From the NCBI GenBank assembly GCA_013399115.1, contig VXAA01003157.1, forward strand, positions 837,239 through 901,238: a stretch of 64,000 bases of DNA, read 5' to 3'. Positions 37,202 to 49,137 of the stretch are shown piece after piece. The notes below the pieces were generated by a model. It was not told the DNA's origin. It was given only the letters and a program-made list of their open reading frames with translations, and ran no database searches. Each line of letters begins with the position of its first letter. Position 1 is the stretch's first letter. The position numbers were made by a program, and so were the translations under genes. This DNA comes from Anseranas semipalmata. Its lineage: Eukaryota; Chordata; Aves; Anseriformes; Anseranatidae.

Positions 37202-40200
37202 AGAGGGTAAATATTGCAGTGCCATTTGAACGTTGACACTGTTTCAATATTCCACAGCATGATTGCTTTAGTGCCACACCTTCTGGAGAAATCAAATATA
37301 CAAAAAATCTCATGGTTTTCCTATAACTCCTACCTGCCAGCATTTGAATACAAATCAGCTACAAAAACTTCCCTCGAGTTATTCTTGGAAGAACAACCTG
37401 CCTTATGTGTTTCCTCTGGATGTAAATGTCAGCTTTATCACCAAGGATGCCATACAGCAACTTGGTCTGGAAACTGCATCCTGCCCCATCATGAAAGCAG
37501 ATCTCCTGCCAGGATCAGAGCTCCACGCACCAGGAGGTAGAGGTCAACGTGGGCACCAGAGTCTGCGAACACTCTAACTTAAAGGTTTGCAAGGGACATT
37601 TCTGCACTCTGTCAACAGTCAGGATAGTGAAGAAAATGTAATTCAGTTTCAGAGTATCCTCACCAGTTTCCATGGTGACGCATGGATTGTAGTAACTCCT
37701 CCCTGCTACCAATATCTTAGTATAGCCCAGAAGCCCTTGGGAAACAGAGGTGGAGCTGTGAGCTTTATGACAAGGAGCAGAAGCCTCCCAGACATTTCTC
37801 TGCCCACTTGTGCTGCAGAAATGAATGCACATAACAGATGCTGTGATAACAGATACAACCACACAATCCGGTAATGCCAGAGGAAGATAATAACAGTCTA
37901 CTCCCGAGCTGTTGCTATCACTCATCAGTACTGTGGTACCTCTTTTGGTAGTGTAACAATATGGTTACTTAACACATACAGTTATGTGTGTATATTTATT
38001 CCAGAAATTATTTGTCTCTAAAAGGAAAATGGAAGTCCAGTTTCCATTAATTAAACCAGAATATTACCCTTTGTCTATTTTTCATCTCTTCAGCCACCTG
38101 TGTTGGTCAGCAGGAATGAGACCAGCTTTAGGAATACTTATTGCTTAGAAAAGCAGCAGTGGCAGATCATACACCAAGGTCTTATGCCCTTCTTTTTCAA
38201 GCCATGATTATGCCAGACAGAATGCTTCTGCAGGACAATATAATGAGCTGTAATGGGTTACATTATTTTTTAAAATATGGATGATATTCCCTTGTGAATC
38301 TCTGAAAGTCAGGAGTCTGAACAGCTACAAGTCTCAGTAGAATTTTACAAGCTACACCTGTCAGGATGTTCAGCACCCTGGAGGATTTGGCTTAAGTATT
38401 TTAAGGCAGAGATTTAAGAGTTTTTTTAACCTAATTTGAAAGTTTAAGATCCCATGCTTAGGATTGTTTACCATTTGCTGTTCTCACGAATAGCTTAGCT
38501 ATTAGACATGTCTTGTAATTTAGTTATTAACCAATCAAATAGATACTCTTTGAAGAAAAGGAGTCACTTATAGCTCTTTGAGTCTGCACTATGGCTTTCA
38601 TGTTATGATGAATAAAATTTGCAGCCTTTAAGTGCTATTTCCTACTTGTCCTTGCCCAACAGAAAACATGAATATCACTAAATCTTTCGGAGGGGTGAAG
38701 AGGAGCTGGAGAAGCAAATGTTACTTATCCCCCAAATTAAGATTATCAGAACCATCCATTAAAGGAAAGCTTTTTAACAGAGGACTAGTGACTGACACTT
38801 CAGCTGCAATAAGATATATACACTGATACTTGCACCCACTCAAAAACATAAAAATAGCAACTTTGGCATTCAAGCTTATATTGTTGACAGCATAATAATG
38901 CAATCAAAACACTTCACAGGGAAGTAAGTAATTCCCCAAAGCCTTTGCATCATTGCAGACTAACACCCACCCTATTAGGTTGTTTATGAAGGACAAACTA
39001 TTAATAAATATGATTTGAGGGTACCCTCCAATAATTTCCTAATGTAAATATTCCATAAATGTATCCCCCCCAAAAAATAAAATGCAATTAAACAAAAAAC
39101 ATTCTTACTACTTTGTAGTAAAACTTTATAATAGCCATTGCACTAACTATTCTTTAAATAAGCACCAGGTTGAGAATGCAGAATGATTTTATCACCACAG
39201 AACAGAACAAAGAGCAGACACCAAAACATGGCAAATATTTATACATAAAAAAGGTATATGCTATGTTCTTCCAACTGTTTGAGAACAGCCATCTGAGTAT
39301 AAAACAGTGATCACAAAATTGGAATGACCACAGAATCAGAATTCCCTAGAAATTATGACTTCAGGAAGAGCTTGACTCTCATTCATACTTGCTTTAATCA
39401 CACAGCTGCAACTAGAGAGAGTTTAGACAAACCACATATTAGTTCCCCAGCAACTAAATTTTATCATCACAGCTCTAGTGGAGAAATGTAGGGGAAAAAT
39501 CTGAAACCACTGGTATTAAAAACAGTTTTGTTATTTCTCAGAAAGAACACTTCTGTTGGTAAAGTTTAGGACAATTGGATGTGATACCTATATGCCAGAA
39601 AAACACACACTGTGCGATTGTACGTAGCTTTCCCACTGAGGATATTGCTGACACCCTGTGCCAGCACAATACCGTGGGGACAACCCTCCAGCACCACTTA
39701 GGACAAAACTGTTCCTCAGAGAGAAGGACAGATGTAACTGGCAAAACAATGCCATTTCCTTCCTTTTATGTATATATATATTTTTGAAAGATTTTTAATC
39801 ACTGATTTTAAACCAAAATCACAAAGACAAGTTTCAAATTTGGCATCTTATGTCAAGGAGAAAGATTGGCAAACAGTGAAATTACTCTTGCTTTGTTCAA
39901 TATGGAATATTTTAATATTCTGAAATATGTTGTGTCCTGGTTCCTGACTTGATCCAAAACATCATTTCTTGTTCTACAAGATAGTCACATACTGGTCCGA
40001 AAATTAAAAACCAACAACTTGTTTTTACATGTATTCCCTAATGCAGGGTCTTAACAAATCGGTGCACACCAAATTATGAAACAATGCTAGTTTTAATGGA
40101 CAAGAAATCCAGTTGACTCTCAGCCTTATCAGCCCTCTGCTGTCTGTTTTCTTGTAGCGCTAGAGACAGGTTGGCTGTTACTGCAACAGGTTGCACTGGT

Positions 40201-42493
40201 GCTGTTAAAAAATCATCTGCGATGCAAGCACAGGGCTAACCCTAACCTGTTCCACTGCTGCTGAAAGACATAATTTATGTTGAAGCGTGTGGTTGAATAT
40301 CCAAGGTATTTGTGGCCTGCCTTCTCACTGTCACAGTAATGTTGAATACTAAGCTGACATAAGCAACAGTAAGTGAAGGGGACTGTTACTAACTGTTCAG
40401 TGCCTTGACAGTACCACTTCACACAGGGAAAACAAGCTCCCACCCATTTTGTAACTCCTATCTTGGATCTCCCTTTAATGGGCTCGCTGCTTCCATGCAG
40501 TTTCATCATGTAAAACAACCTGTTTAGTACCTGGGCTCCTGAGAGCCTGTAAACCACAGATCTATTTTTTTCCCTGTATTACATTTCTCCCCGTCAGTTT
40601 ATGTTCCTCTAAGAAGTGCTGCTAAAGCTACATGTGTAGAGATTAAAGGCAGGTCTACTGTGGCTTACAGACATCAAAAGCCAAGAGCACTACGAGACTG
40701 GAGTAAATTGCATGGTACTGGCTTTTGTTAGCCTCCAAAAGCCTCTCATTATCATTCTTGTTGTAAGTGCTCTCTACTGCTTCCCTAGTGATTGTAGATG
40801 CCCATCAGAGGTGATAAATACTATCTCTGGAGAGAACACAGGTGATTTAATTGACATGAGAGAGGAGGAATTGAGGTGGGTGGGTGTAGTGACCTGTGAA
40901 AACAGCTATTCATGACACATCACACGTTACATTTCCTGGTTAATTTGTTGTTTTCAGAAACGATTTTGTGTGCAGGTCTAAAACCAGAATGCAAACAGAA
41001 TAAACTCTTGGTGGTAGTTTAAATACACTGCATAGCCATGCTCCCCAGTCTCGATGCAGTTACACTGGTGTAAAAATGGGCTTTATGATCATATACCTCT
41101 CTCCCTCTGGAGAGGCAAGTACCTCTTCTAGTGCAAGCTACCTTCAAAGGTGTAACAAAATGTGCATTTCCATAGAATTACAACCCTTGAATGCATAACA
41201 ATGAGCATATAGCTTTTTTAATGCCCCATCCATCCTAGAAGACCATCTCCAGCACTAGCTGTTAGGGAAGCTGAGTGGAAAAGTGTGAGAACAGAACACG
41301 AGCATACATTATTGCCCTTAGTGCTGTCCCATCTCACTGATCCCTCCTGGAGGGATTTTGTGAGCCTCATGGTTTCTACATTTAGACACATAGGTTAGAT
41401 ACCATAACATAATTTTACATAATAACTCATAAACTAAGACCAGATATAAGTCTTTTTCACTTCTCTGCACAGTTTGCTGCATTTTGCAGAATCCATCCAC
41501 CTGCAGTTCTCATTCCAGGTTTCCCTGCCAGTATTCAGGATGGGTTGTGGGTTCTTTCCATTCTCCTCATATCTAGTTCATCAATCTCCCAATATTTCAT
41601 TCCTTTCTGCCTATTCCCTGCAATTTTTAGAGGAATTGCTCCATTATTTGTTCTGTCATGGAGATCTCATTTTGCTCACTCATCTTAAATCTTCTTTCTT
41701 TTTGTCTTTTGTGTATGAGTGACCTGCAGCATAAAACTCTCGCTATTCTCTGTATGAAAACACTGGAATATTTTTTCTGTATGACAAATTAGGAGCATTT
41801 CTTTCATTCTTAGTCAAATTGTTGGCTCTCCTCTAGAAAGCATTATGTATTTTTGTATATTTGAGATGGGCTTCTACATATACAATATTATTGAATTTAT
41901 TGTAGAAATGTCTGTTAAAGATACAGAACATTGTTTCACTTTTACAAATAAAATAAAAATAAAATTATGCAGGTTATTACATCTTTGAACTTTTTTAGGG
42001 ATTGTTTTTTTTTTTTTTTCCTTTTACTTGTTTCAGTTCAGGGTAATGGTAAAATGAAATGTATTTAATTGCAAAAAAAAAATGGTTTAAATATCTTCCT
42101 CATTAAAAAATGTTTGATTAAAACTTCCAATTTAACATCCACTTTTTCCAAAATTGTAAGTATGTAGAAGAATTTAGTTAATTGTAGCTAGGTATTATGC
42201 TGTAGACAAGACTATAAGGCAAAATATGGAGAAAAAAAGTAAATGATAAGTGACAAGAATAGCATGAATGCAGGATGATGATGGTGATGTGAAGAAATGG
42301 CCTGGAGAATGATGACTTACACACACACAAGTGAAAAATTTTGAATGATCTATTATCTTTATATGAGTTATTAGTCCACATAAAATATTATTTCTATCCA
42401 ACTTCTTCACTAGTTTGTGCTGGATGTAAAGCTTCTATTTATACAGATAAAGGCACTTGCTCTGAATCACAGCATTCATCATTAACCATTCTG
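37202..42493. other. Unique non-coding DNA
   Basis: No gene recognised. A region of less AT-rich sequence at 37340-37900 carries several overlapping short frames, one with a faintly retropepsin-like string, discussed under findings. A short ATATATAT run lies at 39769-39780. Confidence 0.5.
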
Positions 42494-43364
42494 CTTCACA
42501 GAATCACAGAATGGTTGATGTTGGAAGAGACTTCTGGAGGTCATCTGGTCCAACCCCACTGCTCAAGCAGGGATACCTAGAGCTATGTGCCCAGGACCAT
42601 GTCCAGGTGGCTTTTGAAGATCTCCAAGGAGGGAGACTCCACAAGCTCTCTGGGCAACCTGTGCCAGTGCTCTGTCACCTCAACAGTAAGGAAATGTTTC
42701 CTGATGTTCAGACGGAACCTCTTGTGTTCCAGGTTGTGCCCATTGCCTCCTGTCCTGGCACTGGGAATCACTGAAAAGAGCCTGGCTCCAACTCCATTGC
42801 ACCCTCCCTTCAGATATTTGCTATCATCCTCCCTCTGAGCCTTCTCTTCTCTAGTCTGAACAGTCCCAGCTCTCTCAGTCTTTCCTCTTAGGAAAGATGC
42901 TCCAGTCTCTTAATCACTTTTGTGGCCCTTCATTGGACTCTCTCCGGTAGATCCACATCTCTCTTGTACTGGGGACAGCACTCCAGATGTGGCCTCACCA
43001 GTGCTGAGTAGAGGGGAAGGACCACCTCCCTTGACCTACTAGTGATACTTTGCCTAATGCAGACAAGAATACTGTTAGCCTTCTTAGCAGCAAGAGCACA
43101 CTACTGACTCATGTTCAACTTGGTGTCCACCAGGATCTCTAGGTCCTTTTCCACAAAACTGCTTTCCAGCTGGGTGGCCCCCAGTATGTACTGGTGCCTA
43201 GGGTTGTTCCTTCCCAGATGCAGGACTTTGCACTTCTCCCTGATGAACTTCATGGGGTTCTTATGAGCCCACCTCTCCAGCCTGTCCAGGTCCCTCTGGA
43301 TGGCAACAAAACCTTCTGGCATATCAGCCACTCCCCTCAGTTTCGTGTCATCTGCAAACTTGCT
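42494..43364 (-). mobile_element. 5'-truncated CR1 LINE
   Basis: Inverted CR1, starting at its 3' tail (TTCACAGAATCACAGAATGG) and running through TTGGAAGAGACTTCTGGAGG, CATCTGGTCCAACCCCACTG, GGACCATGTCCAGGTGGCTT and TTCTTAGCAGCAAGAGCACA to TTTCGTGTCATCTGCAAACTTGC, where the RT FADD motif is encoded on the minus strand. The 5' truncation is at about 43364. It covers roughly the last 870 bases of the element, with a small internal deletion near 42972-42976, described under findings. Confidence 0.95.
42583..43364 (-). pseudogene. CR1 ORF2 remnant (RT core end to C-terminus)
   Basis: From 43364 downwards the minus strand reads [11 protein letters not shown] (FADD catalytic motif), FVAIQRDLDRLERWA, KCKVLHLGRNN and EKDLEILVDTKLNMSQ. 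A TAG at about 43098-43100 follows (MSQ-stop-CALAA). A second readable piece at 42771-42583 carries the GHNLEHKRFRLNIRKHFL and EHWHRLPRELVESPSLEIFK blocks. Between them the frame is lost, including about 14 missing bases at the usual YCVQFWAP position. This is clearly a dead copy. Confidence 0.85.
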
Positions 43365-46300
43365 GTGACATCCCTTCATGAAACAGTTCTGGGAACTATC
43401 TCCAGAAATGCACTCTTTTTTTGTCAAGGGAACAGATTTACTATGAAGGAGAGTAAAGAAATGAACACAATATATATGAGACTGGGATGATGAGGGGCAA
43501 AACGAGGAAGGAAATTATTTGACATTGTAGGTATATCTAGTGAGCTCTGTATGTTGCAGTTGAGTCTCAGATAGCCTCAGGGGTTTCCAAAGAGGGCTTT
43601 TCCACAAAAATCTTGGTGTTATGGGAACAAAATAGAAGCTGGAAGTAGTGAGTGGTATATTTGTAGCACAGATTTGGACAAGAGAAAAAATTAAGGTAAT
43701 GAATGTGAAGGTAAAGGAAAAATGTTTGCAACATGGGCAAAGCAGGAGAGGAATATAACAGGAACAAGAAGAATTCTGCAAAAATATACAGAAACCTATG
43801 GTGATCTATTTGAGATAATTTTGTATACAAGAGAGAACTAAATCAGACATGACATTAACAGGTTATGAGCTTGTGGGTTTATGTTATTACAGAATTTTAA
43901 AAAAATGTGTAGAGGAATCTATGTGCACTGTTGAGTAATACCATACTTTCTCACTCAGTTTTTCCCTTCTTCCAGTGTTTCTCCATATTCAAGGTGCACT
44001 GGAGGGAGTATATAGGCTTATATTTTTCTCCAGTTTCAGTACTATATATTTGAACAAGACAAATAACAAATTCCTCTTAGGTTGTCAGGCTAGTAGGTGA
44101 TAGCATTTTTTCCCAGAGACTATAGCTGCAGTTTCTACAACCATGTCCTGTCAACTCAGCTGTGTTTTTTTTAAGCAGAGATGGTACTTTATCAATATCA
44201 CGCAGTTTTTCTTAAGCATCTTTTTTAGAATATGGAAGTAGCCATACAGTCTTCTGCAGAATATATCTTTAAATCTATCCTTTTCTGTTAAGACCCTGGT
44301 TAGCCTGCCAATTAGGTACTCCTGGATCTTCAGTTGCTCACATATCTATTTCACAAGTAGAGGTGCATTCCTATGTCATATCTTGTGGATCCTACCTGAT
44401 GCTACATTTTTCAGGAAATGAACACTTCTTAATCACCAATGTCTTTAAAACCTATTTTTTACAATATTTGAAGTTCTTAGTCTCATGTTCTCCTCCAAGC
44501 CACCAAGAGAGCAGCTTGGGAAGGCAGCAGGATGTAGGCAGTCATTCTTTCATGAAGACAGAGAGACATGTAAAGGGTCTGTTGCTGGCCTCAAAGCCAG
44601 AGAGCCAGCCAAAACACTGCCTTGGCAAGTACAGGTACAAACTTTGCACACACAGGGGAGGCCCTGGTTGATTACATGCAATGATTTGAAATAGGTATGA
44701 CTGGAAAACATCAGTTAATTTGAATACGAGCTCTGGAAATCACGTTTGGGACTTAACTAGCTGCTCTGTTTGAAACTCATGTGTTCCAGCTGCCTAAACT
44801 GAAAGATTTAAGATGTAAAACATCTGGAGTGGTCCAGCTGAACTAGTCTGCAGAAATGCCCTCACAACCAAAGAGATGAAACTCATGTACACTTTGGTGC
44901 TACACCAACAACAGAAAGCAGAACAAACTCCAGCAGTACCCAAGTTCTGTTCTGAATTCTTCCCATTTTGCTTCCCATACATGCATTGGAAAATATCTTA
45001 ATCCTAAAAATGTGGAGGAGTATCAAAATAATTATCTAAATAGTCCATTCTGGCAAATTCCTTAGTCTGCATGGAACAAGGCACAGGAAAGGAGACTTCA
45101 GTAATTACCCATTAGAAACACAAAACATAAGACAAAATAAAAGTAAAGGCAAAACCAAATTAAATTAAAAAAAAACACTTCACACACACCTAAAATTGCT
45201 GGTCTCTGCTATTTGACAAACCTCTGCTTTGTTAATGAAGAGCTTAGACAAGCATTATCATCACAGGATTTCAGGGTGGTAAACCAAGAAAGGAGAATAA
45301 CATTTTGCTGACTTGACAAGGAAGTCTAATATTTTGAGAATAATTGTTTGCCTCAGAATATTTTACAAAAGGGTGAAATTACAGGGTGAAATTTCTGTTA
45401 CTACTTTTCTATGTACTTCACATGCTTCCATAAATGTGAGAGGTTTTAATGTTTTATTTCTTTTTGGATCACTTCTTTTTTAGAGCTTACATTTTTGCTT
45501 GATTTAATTTAAAAGTGCGGTTATCCAAATTTAACAAGTACGCTTCTGGACAGGAGATCTTTCTAGGTGATAAGAAGAAACTCCTTGATCACAGTGAATA
45601 GCTGAATGATCGCTTTGTGAGCTTATCTTAGAGACATGAAGTACAGAGTAATCTAATAGTTTTTAAGGATTTTTTTTTTGAAAATAATATTCCATAAAAA
45701 GCAGGCTCCTCAAATTTAGAATCCAACTATATCAACTTAGATTTAATAACAACAACATAAAAACACATTTTTATATAAGCTTTTAACTGGGAAATGAGAA
45801 GTCAGGAAGATTGATTTTTCTCATTATAATATTTGTTAGAACATAATCTTGGACTTAAACTGAGCTGCACCTACTTCTTTTGAAGACATTGAGGATAATT
45901 TCTGGATGGGCACAGGAGAAAAATATTTTCATCGGACACTGCCTGTCTCGCTGGGAGTAATAGCAAAGTCTTTCCACCACTCTATAGCATTTATTTTTAA
46001 AACCTTCTTTTGTCTATTCAAAAGGGATTATAATTAACACTTATCTGTCATTTCGAAGTCTAATTAGTTAGCCTTGCATTCTTATTAAATTATGAAGAGT
46101 TGAAGGTCATGTCATACATCATTTCAAAAGTAAATGTCCCCTCAGTTTTTAATACAGTCTTGAAATTTACCACTTTTACAGATATGACATTTGGCATTAA
46201 AGATTTCAACATTGTTAGAACATGGGTTAAAAAGAAAAAACCAGGTTTTAAAAAGTGTGTTGATTTTCTTATTTTATAAGGAGGAATTTGATTTAGTATA

Positions 46301-46499
46301 TTCACTTTCTGAAGTATACTCACTGCATAGCATGGTTCACCATTTGCAGAGGTTTTATACCAACATATCTCAATTGCTTTGTTGGAGTTACTGCTGTGTA
46401 TTTTGGAATAATCAAACCCAGAACTACGTCCAACTACCTATACATGCTCATGAACATTTGCAAAGTCGTGTCCTCTTCTCCCTGTCCCACCAATTACAG
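43365..46499. other. Unique AT-rich non-coding DNA
   Basis: No gene recognised. The frame at 44363-44671 (102 codons) is the longest and shows no motif. Confidence 0.5.
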
Positions 46500-46960
46500 A
46501 AGCAGGATCCTCCAATGGCAATGGAAAGTGCAAGTGATTTTTTGTGATGGAGGAAGATGGAGCTGGGAAAGGGTCTGGAGAGCAGGCAGTCACTGGGGTG
46601 GGGAAAAGCAGAGGCAAGGGAAGCAATTCCCAAGTCCCCTGCAAAGGGCATACAGGGACAGAGCGGGGAGAGGGCTCAGGGTTACCCACAAGGGAGAGGT
46701 GGGAGGCTGCAGGCTGCAGGTGTCACTTGCGGGTGGCCCTGGGTAAGACGATGTTTTATGGAAGGAGAAGATTGCAGTCCACAGAAGTTGCCTTCAGTTT
46801 TCACGCCCCACAGCTTTGCTCAGACTACAATAGTCCCTTTACGGCCTCAGCTGGAAAGTCCTAGGTGCTCAGCATCTCCTGGGTGCTCCTTAGCCCAAAA
46901 GGCAGCCCCACAGCACCTTCTCCCTGTTGCAGACAGACTGTTTAGTATGAAAAAAGCTTC
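46500..46960 (+). other. GC-rich block with splice-like borders (candidate exon or regulatory island)
   Basis: A sharp rise in G+C within AT-rich DNA. Its left edge is preceded by a strong polypyrimidine-AG, TCCTCTTCTCCCTGTCCCAC then CAATTACAG, ending at 46499. A GTAAGA donor-like site starts at 46743. The enclosed 243 bases (46500-46742) are a multiple of three and open in more than one frame. The longest frame in the region (46557-46982, plus strand, 141 codons) reads past the putative donor. The predicted peptides are Gly/Arg/Ser/Pro-rich and show no domain, and both strands are open, as expected from composition alone. It could be a non-coding exon, an enhancer, or an unrecognised GC-rich repeat. 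Confidence 0.25.
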
Positions 46961-48432
46961 ATGTCAGCCTGCAAAGGAATAGGTCACTTTTGCATGTTTC
47001 TCTCTGCTTTCTGTGTCTGTGCTCAGAAGCTGCACCTGCAGCTGTGGTATGGGCTGCTAAGGGAAGACTTTACACCTGAAAGAAACTGCACATTTAAGAA
47101 TCAGCTTCAAAGGTTTCAGCAACCTTGGTTGTTTTGCTTATTACAGCTCCTGTAACTGAACTCAGAATATTTGTTAAAGATGAAATATTTGTGCAGCAGA
47201 ATTGTTTCAGTTTTTCAAAATAATTTAGAAATAAAAATCCATCTGTGTTCTGATTTGTATGTAGCCAGTGCTTTAGACATTTCCTTTGGGTCTGTATTGG
47301 TATAACTCAAGCAATAGATTTAAATGGATACAATATTTTTTTTCCTGTGGTTTCTTGTTTCTGTGAGGCTCTCCGATGGATTTTTTTTTTAAGGCTTCAC
47401 TGTGCATTTTGCTGCCAAGTTAACAAAACAACTGGGATTCTTTCCAGGTAAATTCACATGCACCTGCACTGCACTTGCCTTTATTAGTAGTAAGATCAGA
47501 GGGAAGGGAGATGGAAAAGATCTTAACAAACCAAGTTGCAAAGTGCTAAATCCAACTGCATGTCAATGTGTTGAAACCCTGGAAGCCCTTCATAAGGAGG
47601 TTTGCATATCTTTCGCTCCTATCTTAACAAACTGAAAATGCCTCAATTGGCTTGAGCAGAGCTTCTAGTAACTATTCCAGAATTATGCTCTGTGGTGGAT
47701 GATCCTTGTTTGGGGAGTCAGCCACTTCTTTGATAGCTACAGCTACAGAGTTACCACTGAAGATTATGAACTTGTTCTAAATGTACAGCAGAAGATGGGA
47801 AATACGGCACACACCAACAAATGACAGTATTATATTTTTCTCAAACTGAAATGTAGGGAAGTAGGAAGTGGAAGAAAAGAAAAGATTGAAATTGGGGTAC
47901 CTGCTGAGAAACATGAGCTTCTTCCAAACACAGAGGAAATTCTAATTTTTCTAATAAGCCATTATAGTGACTTGGGAGAGAAAAAAAAAAAAAAGAGCAC
48001 CACTTTTCAACTTCATAAGCCTTACATTTAGGGCTCAAAAATATCAATATGAAACCCAGAATCTGATAACAAGTCCCCTGAAACACCCAGGAGTACATTC
48101 ATCTGATGCAGCCTCACTACTCCCATACAAGCCCACCTTTTTACTTGCAGTAACGCTCTAAAAAACAAGTAAATCCTTCTCAATCTCAGCTAGACCTCTG
48201 TTCAATCTCAAGAACAGCCTCAGGTCTTACACTGTTAACTTTCACATCTGTATTTTAGGCAAAACAAGAAACATTATGTATAAGTTTACTTATACATATA
48301 ACATATGTACATATTTACATATATATATATTTATAAATATGTACATATTTACTTATACATATAACTTTACTGAAAGCTGTGGCAAGGTAAATGACATGGG
48401 CCACCCTAGAAGCATGGGAAGCTAAGTCCCCA
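46961..48432. other. Unique non-coding DNA
   Basis: No gene recognised. T-runs lie near 47336-47342 and 47380-47389, an A15 run near 47980-47994, and an AT-rich direct-repeat cluster at 48285-48365. Confidence 0.5.
48285..48365. repeat. AT-rich interlocking direct repeats
   Basis: An 18-base unit, TTTACTTATACATATAAC, occurs at 48285-48302 and 48348-48365. A 16-base unit, ATATGTACATATTTAC, occurs at 48303-48318 and 48337-48352. The centre is (AT)n. The units are partly self-complementary (ACATATGT, ATGTACAT), so cruciform formation is possible. Confidence 0.85.
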
Positions 48433-49137
48433 CACACAGAATCACAGAATCATTTAGGTTGGAAAAGACCTCCAAGATCATCTAGTCCAACCTATGACCT
48501 AACACTACTAAGTCCTCCACTAAACCATATCACTAAGCTCTTCATCTAAATGTCTTTTGAATACCTCCAGGGATGGTGACTCAACCACTTCCCTGGGCAG
48601 CCTNGCTCCAGCACCTCGATGTCCTTCCTGTAGTGAGGGGCCCAAAACTGAACACAGGACTCGAGGTGCGGCCTCACCAGAGCTGAGCACAGGGGGACAA
48701 TCACTTCCCTAGTCCTGCTGGCCACACTGTTTCTGATACAAGCCAGGATGCTGTTGGCCTTCTTGGCCACCTGAGCACACTGCTGGCTCATATTCAGCCG
48801 ACTATCAACCAATACTCCCAGGTCCTTCTCTGCCTGGCAGCTTTCCAGCCACTCATCCCCCAGCCTGTAGCGCTGCTTGGGGTTGTTGTGCCCCAAGTGC
48901 AGGACCCGGCACTTGGCCTTGTTGAACTTCATACAGTTGGCCTCGGCCCACCGGTCCAGCCTACCCAGATCTTCCTGCAGAGCCTTCCTACCCTCAAGCA
49001 GATCAACACATGCACCTAACTTGGTGTCATCTGCAAACTTACTGAGGATGCACTCAACCCCCTCATCCAGATCATTGATAAAGATATTGAAGAGAACTGG
49101 CCCTAATACTGAGCCCTGGGGGACACCACTAGTGACA
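48433..49137 (-). mobile_element. CR1 LINE with intact RT segment; middle missing at a single N
   Basis: The inverted 3' end (ATCACAGAATCATTTAGGTTGG to CTTCCCTGGGCAGCCT, 48433-48603) abuts an undetermined base at 48604. After it the sequence resumes about 300 consensus bases further into the element (GCTCCAGCACCTCGATGTCC). It then continues to GGCCCTAATACTGAGCCCTG and GGGGGACACCACTAGTGAC at 49137, the 5' truncation. The minus strand encodes [13 protein letters not shown] and FADD. The tail matches the copies at 62.7 and 62.9 kb, so these belong to the same or a closely related subfamily. Confidence 0.95.
48605..49137 (-). pseudogene. CR1 ORF2 reverse transcriptase segment, uninterrupted frame
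   Basis: From 49137 down to 48605 the minus strand reads without a stop for about 177 codons. It contains [68 protein letters not shown] and [20 protein letters not shown]. This is the best preserved coding stretch in the window and suggests a fairly recent insertion. It lacks the endonuclease and N-terminal RT by 5' truncation. The C-terminal domain is cut at the N, so the frame after 48604 (down to 48546) is an artefact of the junction. Confidence 0.9.

Noticed and set aside
42511..42838. Plus-strand frames of 83-87 codons
   Set aside because: Antisense of the minus-strand CR1 C-terminal region.
46557..46982. 141-codon Gly/Arg/Pro-rich frame called as a protein gene
   Set aside because: GC-rich DNA leaves several frames open on both strands here; no domain, and the frame runs through the best splice donor. 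Kept only as a candidate exon/regulatory block.
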